Below are positions 8,073 to 17,300 of a stretch of DNA of 40,183 nt, one piece after another. The position numbers and the translations under genes are program-made. Source of the DNA: an uncultured Bacteroidales bacterium (GTDB lineage Bacteria > Bacteroidota > Bacteroidia > Bacteroidales > F082); the NCBI GenBank assembly GCA_900318465.1, contig ONKQ01000023.1, positions 1-40,183 of the forward strand. The letters are read 5' to 3'. Below the pieces are notes generated by a model that searched no databases, was not told the origin of the DNA, and worked only from the letters and a program-made list of their open reading frames with translations. Numbering within the stretch: position 1 is the stretch's first letter; each line of letters begins with the position of its first letter.

Positions 8073-8080
8073 TAATTTTG
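8073..8080 (+). promoter_or_regulatory. -7 box of the U32 gene, very short leader
   Basis: TAATTTTG ends only 4 bp before the ATG at 8085. Since transcription normally begins several bases after this box, the mRNA would start at or very near the AUG and may be leaderless. Confidence 0.5.
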
Positions 8081-8084
8081 CGGC

Positions 8085-9824
8085 ATGAAAACCACGAAAC
8101 TCGAACTTCTGTCACCCGCCAAAGACTGTGCGGTGGGCATTGCTGCCATCAATCATGGTGCCGATGCCGTCTATATCGGTGGCCCCGACTTCGGCGCCCG
8201 CGAAAAGGCATCCAACTCAATTGAGGACATTGAAAAACTGTGCCGTCATGCGGCCTTGTATGACGCCAAAGTGTACGTCACGCTGAACACTTTGCTGTAT
8301 GACAACGAATTGGAACGCGCCCGAAAGATGGCCTACGACTGCTGGAATGCCGGCGTCGATGCGCTCATCGTTCAGGACATGGTATTGCTCCAATTGGACT
8401 TGCCCCCTATCCCACTCCACGCCAGCACCCAATGCGACAACCTGACCGTCGAAAAGGTGCAACAGCTTGAAAGCCTTGGATTTAGCCAAGTGGTCTTGGG
8501 TCGAGAGTTGAGTCTCAAGCAAATCAGGGAGATTCGGGAAAAGACGACGGTGCCTTTGGAGTTTTTCATCCACGGCTCGCTTTGCGTCAGCCATAGTGGG
8601 CGATGCTACTTGAGCCAATATGTGGGCAACCGCAGCGCCAACCGAGGTGCCTGTGCCCAGCCCTGCCGCCTGCCCTACGACCTTTTGGACGTCAAAGGGA
8701 AGGTGTTGGTCAAAAACCGCCACCTGCTTTCGTTGAAAGACTTGAACAACAGTGCCCACCTTGAAGAACTCATCGACGCGGGCATCACGAGCTTCAAGAT
8801 TGAGGGTCGCCTGAAAGATGCTGACTATGTGAAGAATGTGACGGCATATTACCGCCAGAAATTGGACGACATTATTGAACGCAGGGAGGAATATGTACAA
8901 TCCTCACGTAGAGACGTACGGCCGTACGTCTCTACGTTTGAGGTCAATCCTGAGAAATCGTTCAACCGAGGCTTCACCGATTTTTTCATCAACGGACGAC
9001 AAAAAGGCATCGATTCGCCCTTTACTCCGAAATCAATGGGAGAATACATCGGCACGGTCAGCTGGTGCAATAGCCTCCGTATGGAAATCGACACCGACAA
9101 GACCCTGCACAACGGCGACGGGCTGTGTTTCCTAAACGAGGACAACGAACTACAAGGGCTTCGTGCCGATGTGGTGAATGGCAACACGGTTTCGTGCAAC
9201 CGTCCTCACGGCGCGCAACGCGGCACGAAACTCTACCGCAACTACGACATCGAATGGCAACGCCAAGTGGATGCCTCGACGGGAAACCGAAAGATGGACA
9301 TTGATTTGGTGTTGGCCGAAACAGAAAACGGCTACGAGTTGAGTTGTAAAGACACACGGACGTGTGTCTCCACCACCATCCAATGCGACAAAATAGCGGC
9401 AACCAACCCCGAAAAGGCTACCGAAAACATCAAAAAGAAGGCCTTGCAATGGGGCGACACAGCGTTCAACCCCGTAAGTTTGAAGCTGGACTTTCAGGAG
9501 CCGCGCCTCATCCCCGCATCCATCTTGGGCGAATTGAAACGCGATTTGGTGACCAAATTGGAAACGGAACTGATTGAGTCACACAAAAACAACAGACCCC
9601 AACGCAAGGAAAGCGTGTTGCCCGCCGATGCCATAAAGAGAACCGACCCCGACGAAATACCGGATGCATTGATGACTTCGCACCATTGCATCCGGTATGC
9701 TAACGGGATGTGCAGCAAAGAGACAGGGCTGCGGGCCGAACCACTCTATCTGCGCAACGGCGACCGCCTGTTCCGCCTTGAGTTTGACTGCCGCAATTGC
9801 CTCATGCGCGTTCTTACTGTATAA
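8085..9824 (+). CDS. U32 family protein, RlhA-like (predicted 23S rRNA C2501 hydroxylation)
   Basis: This 579-residue protein belongs to the U32 family; its E. coli relative RlhA makes 5-hydroxycytidine in 23S rRNA. Visible are the N-terminal barrel start ELLSPAKD, a GADAVYIGG turn, and the cysteine-bearing signature GSLCVSHSGRCYLS then RGACAQPCR, whose cysteines may hold an Fe-S cluster. These are followed by SFKIEGRLK and a collagenase-like/DUF3656-type region around FNRGFTDFFINGRQKG. The C-terminus has further cysteines (HHCIRYANGMC, FDCRNCLMR). Two related palindromic DNA repeats are in frame at 8906-8937 and 9346-9373. The 3' end overlaps the convergent PNGase gene by 11 bp. Family sure; exact rRNA target inferred. 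Confidence 0.85.
   Translation: MKTTKLELLSPAKDCAVGIAAINHGADAVYIGGPDFGAREKASNSIEDIEKLCRHAALYDAKVYVTLNTLLYDNELERARKMAYDCWNAGVDALIVQDMVLLQLDLPPIPLHASTQCDNLTVEKVQQLESLGFSQVVLGRELSLKQIREIREKTTVPLEFFIHGSLCVSHSGRCYLSQYVGNRSANRGACAQPCRLPYDLLDVKGKVLVKNRHLLSLKDLNNSAHLEELIDAGITSFKIEGRLKDADYVKNVTAYYRQKLDDIIERREEYVQSSRRDVRPYVSTFEVNPEKSFNRGFTDFFINGRQKGIDSPFTPKSMGEYIGTVSWCNSLRMEIDTDKTLHNGDGLCFLNEDNELQGLRADVVNGNTVSCNRPHGAQRGTKLYRNYDIEWQRQVDASTGNRKMDIDLVLAETENGYELSCKDTRTCVSTTIQCDKIAATNPEKATENIKKKALQWGDTAFNPVSLKLDFQEPRLIPASILGELKRDLVTKLETELIESHKNNRPQRKESVLPADAIKRTDPDEIPDALMTSHHCIRYANGMCSKETGLRAEPLYLRNGDRLFRLEFDCRNCLMRVLTV
8906..8937. repeat. Perfect 32-bp palindrome within the U32 coding sequence
   Basis: The half-site ACGTAGAGACGTACGG is followed by its exact reverse complement. 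It encodes about RRDVRPYVST in frame. It belongs to the same family as 9346-9373 and 36475-36503 (ends GTAGAGACG and CGTCTCTAC). Confidence 0.9.
9346..9373. repeat. Second palindromic element within the U32 coding sequence
   Basis: Arms AGACACACG and CGTGTGTCT around a 2-bp centre, encoding KDTRTCVST in frame. Aligned over 28 bp, it differs from the core of the 8906 copy at only a few positions. Confidence 0.85.
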
Positions 9825-12480
9825 TCACCTTCTTGGTCACCACCTGGCCTCCGATGACATGGACAAAGTAGAGACCCGACGAAAGGTCGCTTACATCGAT
9901 GGTACGCTTGCCATCAACGCTGAAGCCTTTCACCTTGACACCTTGCGAGTTGATGATGACAACGCTGGCTTTACCTTTGTCGTAATCGGTCGTGATGGTC
10001 ATTTGGCCTTTCACGGGGTTGGGGGTGATGCTCACTTGGAAGGGTTCCGCATCCACATCGGGCATCTCAGGGACTTCCGTCAGGATGTCGGTGTTGTGGC
10101 TGTAGGTCACTAACTTACCTGAAACCCTCAGAATCGGGTTGCTGGAATTGTCGCAGTTCGGGCAACTGTTCTGGCCGCTCACACAGTCGGGATAGTTGGG
10201 GTGGCATTGGTCGACGTAGGTCGGGTCGAACTCATAAAGCAGGTCGGCGTGACCATCGGCGAGGTAATCGTCGAGGCTGTAATTCCACACCATGGCCATA
10301 CTGCCAGGGCACCATCCTGCACGGGAATAGGTCCAGGTGCCGTTTTGGGGCTGGCAACCAGCCGGATTAGGAGTACAAGCCTCCCACAAGTGCTGCGTAT
10401 AAGTCGTGGCACCATTAATCTTGACATTGTGCGTGGCTTCGTAGAACTCGGCGGCATTGCCTGTGTTGTAGGCACCGTTTTGGGTATCGCTCCAGTTGTG
10501 GCCAGAAGTCGTGATTTGCAGTTTGGCCTTCTCAACACAGGGGTCAAACTCGACATTGCGCGTCGGTACGGGGCAAAGGTTTTCGTAATCTCCGAAGGAA
10601 TAGTTGCCATACCACAGTTCCCGCAGGTCGACGTAAGGATACTCTGGTGTGCCTTTGGTGTACTCGAAAATGGCGGTGGGATTGTAGCCCTGACCCGTTG
10701 CATATTGCTCGCTATAGTATTCAAATTCAACAAGTCCCTGCAACACTGAGGTGAAGTCGGTCACATCGAGGTCGTCGATACATTCCACACCAAACGGGGT
10801 GATATAGCGGCAAAGTTCCACCCATTCGCCACGGTAGTTCTTCACACGGACGTAACTAATGTGGTCGTAGGTGTTGCAATCACCGTTCACGCAATTGTGG
10901 AGATAATGCAAGTTGATACCATTGAAGGCGTTGACATGGGTCGGGAAGGGGAATTCGCCGTAGGCCGTGAAGTCCTGAGTGGTGGCTACCACTTCGCCAT
11001 TGAGGGCTGAAACTACCATGTCGTCATAGTCGGTGGTCACTTCAAAGGTGTTGGAGGCCGTCGTGACTTTGCCGCCGGTTTGGGTGATCGAAACAGTCAT
11101 GTTGTAGGTGCCTACGCCCGAAGGAGTCCATGTGGTGTACCAATAGCCGTTGTCGGGGTTGTCGGGATAGTCGGTCTTCAAGTACAGTTCTTGTCCGTCG
11201 ACGGAGCATTTCACCTGTTCAAACTTGAGCACGGTACCGTGGTCGATATACGCACTCAGCACCACCATTACGGGGTTCTCGAAGTTGGGCATAAAGACCT
11301 TAGTGCCTTCGTAAGGACGGCGGATAGTGATTTCGGGAGCATAATTCTCAGGGTCAACCACATAGAAGGTGCGCGTCACCGTGGGAGCGGCCTGCCATTG
11401 AGTGCCGTCGCCAGCCTGGATGGCACTAACTCTCACAGTACCTTCCTCGCCAGTAAGGGTCAGGATGTTGCCCTCAACGGTGGCAGGGCCTTGAACGACC
11501 TCAAAGGTCACAGGAAGTCCTGAAGTTGCAGTAGCTTGCAGGTTGATAGGCTCATTGTAGACCAACTGGTCGGGGATTTCGGCAAAGTCGATGAACTGAG
11601 CCGTCAAACCACCAGGGATATGGCGCAGGGTAAGGTTGTCGAAGCCGCACCAGCCGCTGTTGAGCATAAAGATGTAATGCCATGTTGCGGGGTCAAACTT
11701 GTCGCCGCTGCCAGGGGTCAAACCAATATTGATGCCTTGACATTCTGGCACAGCTTCCCATTCGCCTCCAAGAATGTCGTACTTCACGTAAAGGGTAACG
11801 GCACCAGCGCCGCCATTGGCGTCAAGGTCGATGGAGACCTTCCAGCGAATCCAAGTGTTATCAGGAACGGGGGGATTCAAATCACAAGTCTTGGTGTTGT
11901 TAGGCAACACTACACCGCAAAAGAAGTCAGTGTCTTCGGTATTACCCGTGGTCAGCATGTAAATACCGCCGTCAGGCGAAGTGCTTTGGTCGTCGGGCCA
12001 GATAGGCTCGTAGTTCGCGTTGTGGTTAGGAGCTTTGCGAATTGGGGGAAGGACAGAACCGTCGCCATTGCCGTCATATCCGATGCCGAAGAGGGTGCCC
12101 CACCATTGGCGCAACACATCACATTCGACCTCGATGATGCCTCCGTCCGAGAAATCGAAACCATACTCTGTAATGTCGTGAGTGGCGATGTCGCCAAAGC
12201 CGGTACCCGAGGCATGTGAGAACACACCTATGGTTTCGTCAGCCGTTGGCGTCATTGGCGTGTTACCCCAGAAATGCCCTAAGTAATCGGTGTACATGGG
12301 ACCCATGTTGTTGCCACCGTTACCGGCACTGTGAGCCTTTACATACCACCCATCCTGGCCATTAAGGCGATTCAGCGGTTCACCAGATCCATAGTCGTTG
12401 AAGTCGAAAGTCTTTTCAACTTGGGCCATCAGCCCGATGCTCATTAGCATCATCATAAGGAAGAATAATGTCTTTTTCAT
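9814..12480 (-). CDS. Secreted PNGase F-like N-glycosidase with T9SS sorting domain
   Basis: This 888-residue protein has a signal peptide ending ...GLMAQ, a lectin-like N-terminal half, and an Ig-like linker region (about 290-490). A region from about 500 to 770 then resembles peptide-N-glycosidase F, which removes whole N-glycans from Asn. Local matches include a CxxxxC-x3-D-x4-YVRVKN block, an EWVELCRYITPF block, DVTDF, GTPEYPY and RAGWCPGS. The three PNGase F catalytic residues D60, E118 and E206 correspond by my alignment to D539, E591 and E678, with near-equal spacing (52 and 87 residues against 58 and 88). The C-terminus is a T9SS type A sorting domain. The MKK start at 12480 is chosen for its signal peptide. 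Last gene of the susC-susD unit. Confidence 0.85.
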   Translation of the reverse strand: MKKTLFFLMMMLMSIGLMAQVEKTFDFNDYGSGEPLNRLNGQDGWYVKAHSAGNGGNNMGPMYTDYLGHFWGNTPMTPTADETIGVFSHASGTGFGDIATHDITEYGFDFSDGGIIEVECDVLRQWWGTLFGIGYDGNGDGSVLPPIRKAPNHNANYEPIWPDDQSTSPDGGIYMLTTGNTEDTDFFCGVVLPNNTKTCDLNPPVPDNTWIRWKVSIDLDANGGAGAVTLYVKYDILGGEWEAVPECQGINIGLTPGSGDKFDPATWHYIFMLNSGWCGFDNLTLRHIPGGLTAQFIDFAEIPDQLVYNEPINLQATATSGLPVTFEVVQGPATVEGNILTLTGEEGTVRVSAIQAGDGTQWQAAPTVTRTFYVVDPENYAPEITIRRPYEGTKVFMPNFENPVMVVLSAYIDHGTVLKFEQVKCSVDGQELYLKTDYPDNPDNGYWYTTWTPSGVGTYNMTVSITQTGGKVTTASNTFEVTTDYDDMVVSALNGEVVATTQDFTAYGEFPFPTHVNAFNGINLHYLHNCVNGDCNTYDHISYVRVKNYRGEWVELCRYITPFGVECIDDLDVTDFTSVLQGLVEFEYYSEQYATGQGYNPTAIFEYTKGTPEYPYVDLRELWYGNYSFGDYENLCPVPTRNVEFDPCVEKAKLQITTSGHNWSDTQNGAYNTGNAAEFYEATHNVKINGATTYTQHLWEACTPNPAGCQPQNGTWTYSRAGWCPGSMAMVWNYSLDDYLADGHADLLYEFDPTYVDQCHPNYPDCVSGQNSCPNCDNSSNPILRVSGKLVTYSHNTDILTEVPEMPDVDAEPFQVSITPNPVKGQMTITTDYDKGKASVVIINSQGVKVKGFSVDGKRTIDVSDLSSGLYFVHVIGGQVVTKKVIIQ

Positions 12481-12500
12481 AATATTAAATTTTATAACCA

Positions 12501-12545
12501 TTAACTCTTAACTTTTAACTTTAAACTATTAACTCTAAACTATTA
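12501..12545. repeat. AACTCT-type heptad array between susD and the PNGase gene
   Basis: Repeats of TTAACTCT, TTAACTTT and AAACTATT fill nearly all of the 62-bp gap and reach the susD stop codon. Opposite orientation to the arrays at 2571, 6395 and 6635. Confidence 0.75.
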
Positions 12546-14231
12546 AAAATCCATCCACCACACCTTGGTCTGCCTCGTGTCGCCATGAGACATACGGGCA
12601 AGTTGGTTGGTATAGTTCTCATAATTGTATTCGATTTCCTTCTGAGGATATTCCATGCGGTAGGAAGTCAGTTTGGCGTGGTCGGTGGTGGTAGGTGTCG
12701 CCTTGGTGCGGCGTGCCAATGCCCAGGCCTCCCAAGGCTGACGGAAGAGGTTGAGCCAACGTTGCTGATAGACCATCTTCAAATAAAACTCCTGACTGCC
12801 GTCATATTCAGGATTCATCCATACGGCATAGTTCATCACATTGGCTGCCATGTTGTTGCAATACGACCAAATATCCAAATTGCCGATATAATTAGTGTAC
12901 TGGGGATAGAAATACTGCCAGCGGCTGGTGTACTGCGGAATGTGGGTCCAGAAGAGGAAGGACTGATACACTCCAGCGCGGATGGACTCGTCGGCATTGA
13001 GGGGTGGCGTGATGCCGCCGATGTTTCTGACCTCAATCTCGGCCTTCATGAAGAGCACGTCGGCGTAGGTCACAAGAATCTGGGGCATATATTTCTCATC
13101 CCTTGTCAGATAGTAATTGAACGGCGAGAACAGGCACGAAGGGCCTTTGAAGGTGTAGCTGCCGTCGCGACTCTGTGCGTAAGGCGATCCGCCTTCAGTG
13201 GGAGTCTCATCGGTGCGAATCTGGGGATAGGGCTTCCATGCGCCATCGGGGAAGCTGTCGGTCTTGTGACTGGTGTCGAAGAAGAGGTAGGTACGGTAGT
13301 CAAAGATGCCGCTTCCGTCCATGTCGTCGGTCGAAGAGAGACAGCTCCACACGGTTTCGCCCATACGGAGGTGCTTGTGCTCGCGGAACGACCAGTTGAT
13401 GTCCCAATTGGTACCCAACACACTGGGCCACAGACAGATGCCACCACCTGTAGCACCACCGCCCGAAGAGCTCATCTTGGTGTAGATGAAGTTGTAAGCC
13501 TCCACCAAAACGGGCGTGGCGTATTCTGAATCCTTATCGTACATTCGCAAGGCATGGCGCAAGATGAGCGAGTTGGCAAACTCAGCCCAGAGGGTGTAGT
13601 CGTTGTTGAGCAACACATCGTAAGGCAGCTTGTAATACTCGTTGCCGCTTGCGGTGGTTACCGAGTCGGCACGAAGAACGTCACGCGACCACACCAACTC
13701 CTCCAACAGCGATTTGTAGATGCTTTCTTGGGTGTCCCATTCGGGTTTCATGGTGGCCTGCGAAGAGGGGTTCTCCCAAATACGGCCCGCCTGCGAATAA
13801 GGCATGTCGCCGAAGATGTCCGTGACTTTGAAAGTCTGATAGGCCTTCAGTATGTTGAGCTGGGCGCGCACCTTGTCGCAAATGGCAGGGTCGGCCTGCT
13901 CTTCGCCGTAGGCATCTAAACGTTTTTCCAACTCACGGATATTGGTCAACATAAGGTAATAGTCCGACCAAACATTTGAGGTTCCGATTTGCGAGTTTCC
14001 CCAAGCCTCTGAAGTCAAGGCACCAAGTTCGGTTTCGGGATACCAAATCTCGTTTTGCAGATAGAACTGCTCGTTCATGCTCTGCTGCAATGAACTCACC
14101 ACGCCGTTAAACAAAGCCTCAACCGTGGTTCCCGTCGGCGAGAACGGGTCTTGGTTCATCTGTTCGAAATTCTTGGTGCAGGAGGTGAAAACCAACGTGG
14201 CTGCACAAATTATTAATAAACTCTTTTTCAT
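12543..14231 (-). CDS. SusD/RagB-like nutrient-binding outer-membrane lipoprotein
   Basis: This 562-residue lipoprotein has a signal ending in the lipobox VFTSC and then KNFEQMNQDPFSPTG, typical of the SusD-like_2 branch, which caps a SusC transporter at the cell surface and binds the substrate. The middle and C-terminal parts contain the helical repeats of the family, and near the end TSYRMEYPQKEIEYN, a conserved terminal block. The start at 14231 gives a compact signal peptide; an upstream ATG seven codons earlier would add a poor hydrophilic lead. It lies 161 bp after susC, with a hairpin-forming spacer between. The substrate is likely a glycan, glycopeptide or peptide exposed by the downstream PNGase; this is inferred from context. 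Confidence 0.9.
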   Translation of the reverse strand: MKKSLLIICAATLVFTSCTKNFEQMNQDPFSPTGTTVEALFNGVVSSLQQSMNEQFYLQNEIWYPETELGALTSEAWGNSQIGTSNVWSDYYLMLTNIRELEKRLDAYGEEQADPAICDKVRAQLNILKAYQTFKVTDIFGDMPYSQAGRIWENPSSQATMKPEWDTQESIYKSLLEELVWSRDVLRADSVTTASGNEYYKLPYDVLLNNDYTLWAEFANSLILRHALRMYDKDSEYATPVLVEAYNFIYTKMSSSGGGATGGGICLWPSVLGTNWDINWSFREHKHLRMGETVWSCLSSTDDMDGSGIFDYRTYLFFDTSHKTDSFPDGAWKPYPQIRTDETPTEGGSPYAQSRDGSYTFKGPSCLFSPFNYYLTRDEKYMPQILVTYADVLFMKAEIEVRNIGGITPPLNADESIRAGVYQSFLFWTHIPQYTSRWQYFYPQYTNYIGNLDIWSYCNNMAANVMNYAVWMNPEYDGSQEFYLKMVYQQRWLNLFRQPWEAWALARRTKATPTTTDHAKLTSYRMEYPQKEIEYNYENYTNQLARMSHGDTRQTKVWWMDF

Positions 14232-14270
14232 AGTGATATTCTTTTTTGTCACAAAACCTTCAAAACCCGA

Positions 14271-14369
14271 CTAAACCATGTTTGAGTTAAGGAAAGTATG
14301 CCAACCGGCTGCTTTCCTGCGGCGACACGGTTGTGGAGCCGCTACATCTATTTCTTTGAAGTCTTGCAT
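14271..14369 (-). other. susC-susD spacer: 32-codon reading frame and hairpin
   Basis: The spacer contains a short open frame beginning MQDFKEIDVAAP and a potential hairpin (GGAAAG with CTTTCC, inner GCC with GGC). There is no ribosome site and no recognisable product, so I list it as structure rather than a gene. A hairpin here could affect relative SusC and SusD expression. Confidence 0.3.
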
Positions 14370-14392
14370 TGTTTTGTGTATTTTGTGATTAA

Positions 14393-17300
14393 CTATAGAC
14401 TGACTTTAAGGTTTAACATAAACGACCGTGAACCGGGATAGGAGGCATACTCCAGACCTTGGGCATTGCCTGAGCCTTGGGTGCCTTCGGGGTTGATGTT
14501 GTCGGGCAGGGTCTTGTAGATATAGAACAGGTCGCGACCCACGAGGGAGATGGAGGCCTGCTTGAAGAGGTTCTGCTTGTCCATCCACTTGCGCGGGAAA
14601 TCGTAGGTGAGCGAAATCTCGCGCATCTTGATCCATGAGTTGTTGACGATGCCAGGCGTGGTGAGGTAAGGACCCCAGCCGCCAAAGTTGGGCATATATT
14701 TATAAAGGTAATGCACCACATTCTCGTTTTGGTGCGCCTCACCCGTCTCGGTGTTGATGCAGTAACCCGGCAAAATGATGCCATAATTGCCGAAGAACTC
14801 GCCGTTTTCGTAATACGGCAGGCCGTTGCCTTCGCGCTCGTAGAGCGTCTCAAGGCTCTGACCCGTCTGCATGGCCACCACGTAGGAGGCGCAATAAATC
14901 TGTCCGCCCAACTTGGCATCAACCAAGGCATAAAGCGACCAGTTCTTGTAGGAAGCCCTCAGATTGATACCGCCTGTCACCAAGGGGGCGCAATTGCCCA
15001 CCGGCACACGGTTGTCAGTCTTCAGGTAAGTGGTTCCTGTTTCATTCAGCAAAGGCATGGGTTTGCCATTGGCGTCGTAGAAGGGTCCCACGGTGGTGCC
15101 GTCGGGCATGGTGTATTCATACACATAATCCCATCCGTAGATGGTGCCATACTCCTCCCCTTCTTCCACAGCGATGGCCGGGCCATTCGAGCCCCAAATC
15201 TCCGAGAGCATGTACATATTGGCACCCGCCAAATCGACGATGCGGTTCTTGTTGCGAGCCAAGTTCAGGCCAACCTGTACGCCGTAGTCCTTGCCTTGTG
15301 CAACGTCGTAGGTCAAAATGGCCTCGATGCCCTTGTTGGTCACCATGCCCGTGTTGATGGTCACGTTGCTGGCACCTGACGAAGGTGCAAGTGGCGACGA
15401 AAGAATCTGGTCCCAACTGTAGATGTCGTAATAGGTGAAGTCCATATTGAACCTTGCCCCTAATCCGATATCGAAGCCCAATTCAAAGGAGCGTTGCCGT
15501 TGGGGTTTCAGCTCTAAGGGCGGCACGGTGGAAGGCAAGACTGCCGACAGCTGATGTCCGAACGAACCCGTGTTGTAGGTGTAGGTCAGCTGATACGGCT
15601 CGGTGTCGCTTGCGGTCTGAGCCCATGAACCTCTAAATTTCAGGAAACTGACCGGACCCCAGTTCCAGTTCTTGAAGGCTGAAGTGGGGACAAAACTCAA
15701 AGTGGCCGAGGGATAGAAGTAGCTGTTGTTGTTGATGGGCAAGGTCGACGACCAGTCGTTGCGGCCTGTCACATCGAGGAACAGCCAATCGCTATAACTG
15801 AGGTTGAGGAAGGAGTACAACGAATTGACCTGCTTCTCCCACTTCGACTCACCGAAAACGCGCTCGGTAGCGGCTGAATAGTTGTAGATAGTGTATAAAT
15901 TAGCATACGCCCAAGTGCCTGACGTGCCGTTCAGTCCATCGCGGTAGCCGTAGTATTGCTCACCGCCTACCGAGAAACGCACATTGAGCTTTGTGTCGAA
16001 AATCTTTTCCTTATGCGCCGTGATGAGGAAGTCCATATCGCGGGTCATCGAGCTTGACTTGCTCTTCGAGTAGTAGCCGCCTGCCATACCGTCAATGGTG
16101 GTGGGCTTGTGCGTAGTGATGTAATTGTCTCCAGTCCAGTCTAAGGCTACCTTGGCCGAGGCAGTCAACCACGGTGTGACATCGTAAAACAGGCGTATCG
16201 ATCCGTACATCTTGTCGCGGTCGAGGGTCGTGTTGTTGTTGAAGAAGGTCCAGAATGTGCTGCTGTAAATATAAGGATAAGGATAGCCGTCAAATTGGTT
16301 CATCGTGCCGTCCTCGTTCTCGTAAGTCGTGGCCTCAATGCCTTTCCAGCTGCGGGGCCAGCTGTAGAGCAAGCCCTTGTTGAAGTTGCTGTTCGACTCA
16401 CCAATTTCAGGCGAGTTGAGGCGGTGGTAGTCCAAATAGGTGAAGGCCACATCGGCTTTGATTTTCTCCGACACATTAATTAATGTACCCACATTGACGG
16501 TGGTCTGCCGCAGGTCGCAGTTGTCGATGATGGCGTCGGTGCGCGAGTCGGTGAAGGAAACGCGGACGCTGCCGAAATCGCCGGCATTCTGGAAGGCCAC
16601 GTTGTGGTTCATCGTGTGTCCGTTCTTGAAGAGCATCTTCAAGTTGTTGGGCTGCGGGTCGAATTTGCGTATCTGGCCGTCCCACCACAGCACACTCTCG
16701 CCGTTCATCGATGGACCCCAACTCTGGGCGCCGCCATAGTAACCGAAGGTGGTGTTGGTGGGTTCGCCCGCCGGACCGTTGTCGACGCTATAAGTATACG
16801 GAAATTCATACACTTGGTTGCCGTTTTCGTCGGTCATGCCTTCGATGGGTGTCAAAGTAGGCGTTTGGAAAATGATGGGGCCGCAACCGCCGTATTTGTT
16901 CTGCACTGTGCGGTAGAGATAAGGCGTAGTAATCTTGAAGCCAGCCGAATAGCTGATGCCGAGGCCGCGTTGCTTCGAGCCTTTCTTTGTGGTGATGAGC
17001 ACCACACCGTTGCCGCCACGCGAGCCGTAAAGAGCCGCTGCCGTGGGGCCTTTCAGGATGTCGAGGCTCTCAATGTCCTCCTGGTTGATGTTGTTGAGGG
17101 CCGTACCCCAGTCGCGTCCGCCGCTCCATTCAGTAACGCCGCCTTCGTTGGTCATCGGCACACCGTCCACCACGATAAGCGGCTGGTTGTCGCCAAAGAT
17201 GCTGTTGTTGCCACGGATGGTGATACGCGCCGCGCCGCCGTCAACGCCGTTAGGGTTGATGATTTGCACACCCGCCGAGCGGCCGCTCAAGGCGTTGATG

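Noticed and set aside
8217-8900. 227-codon open frame antisense to the U32 gene
   Set aside because: Shadow of a well-supported gene with no recognisable protein features.
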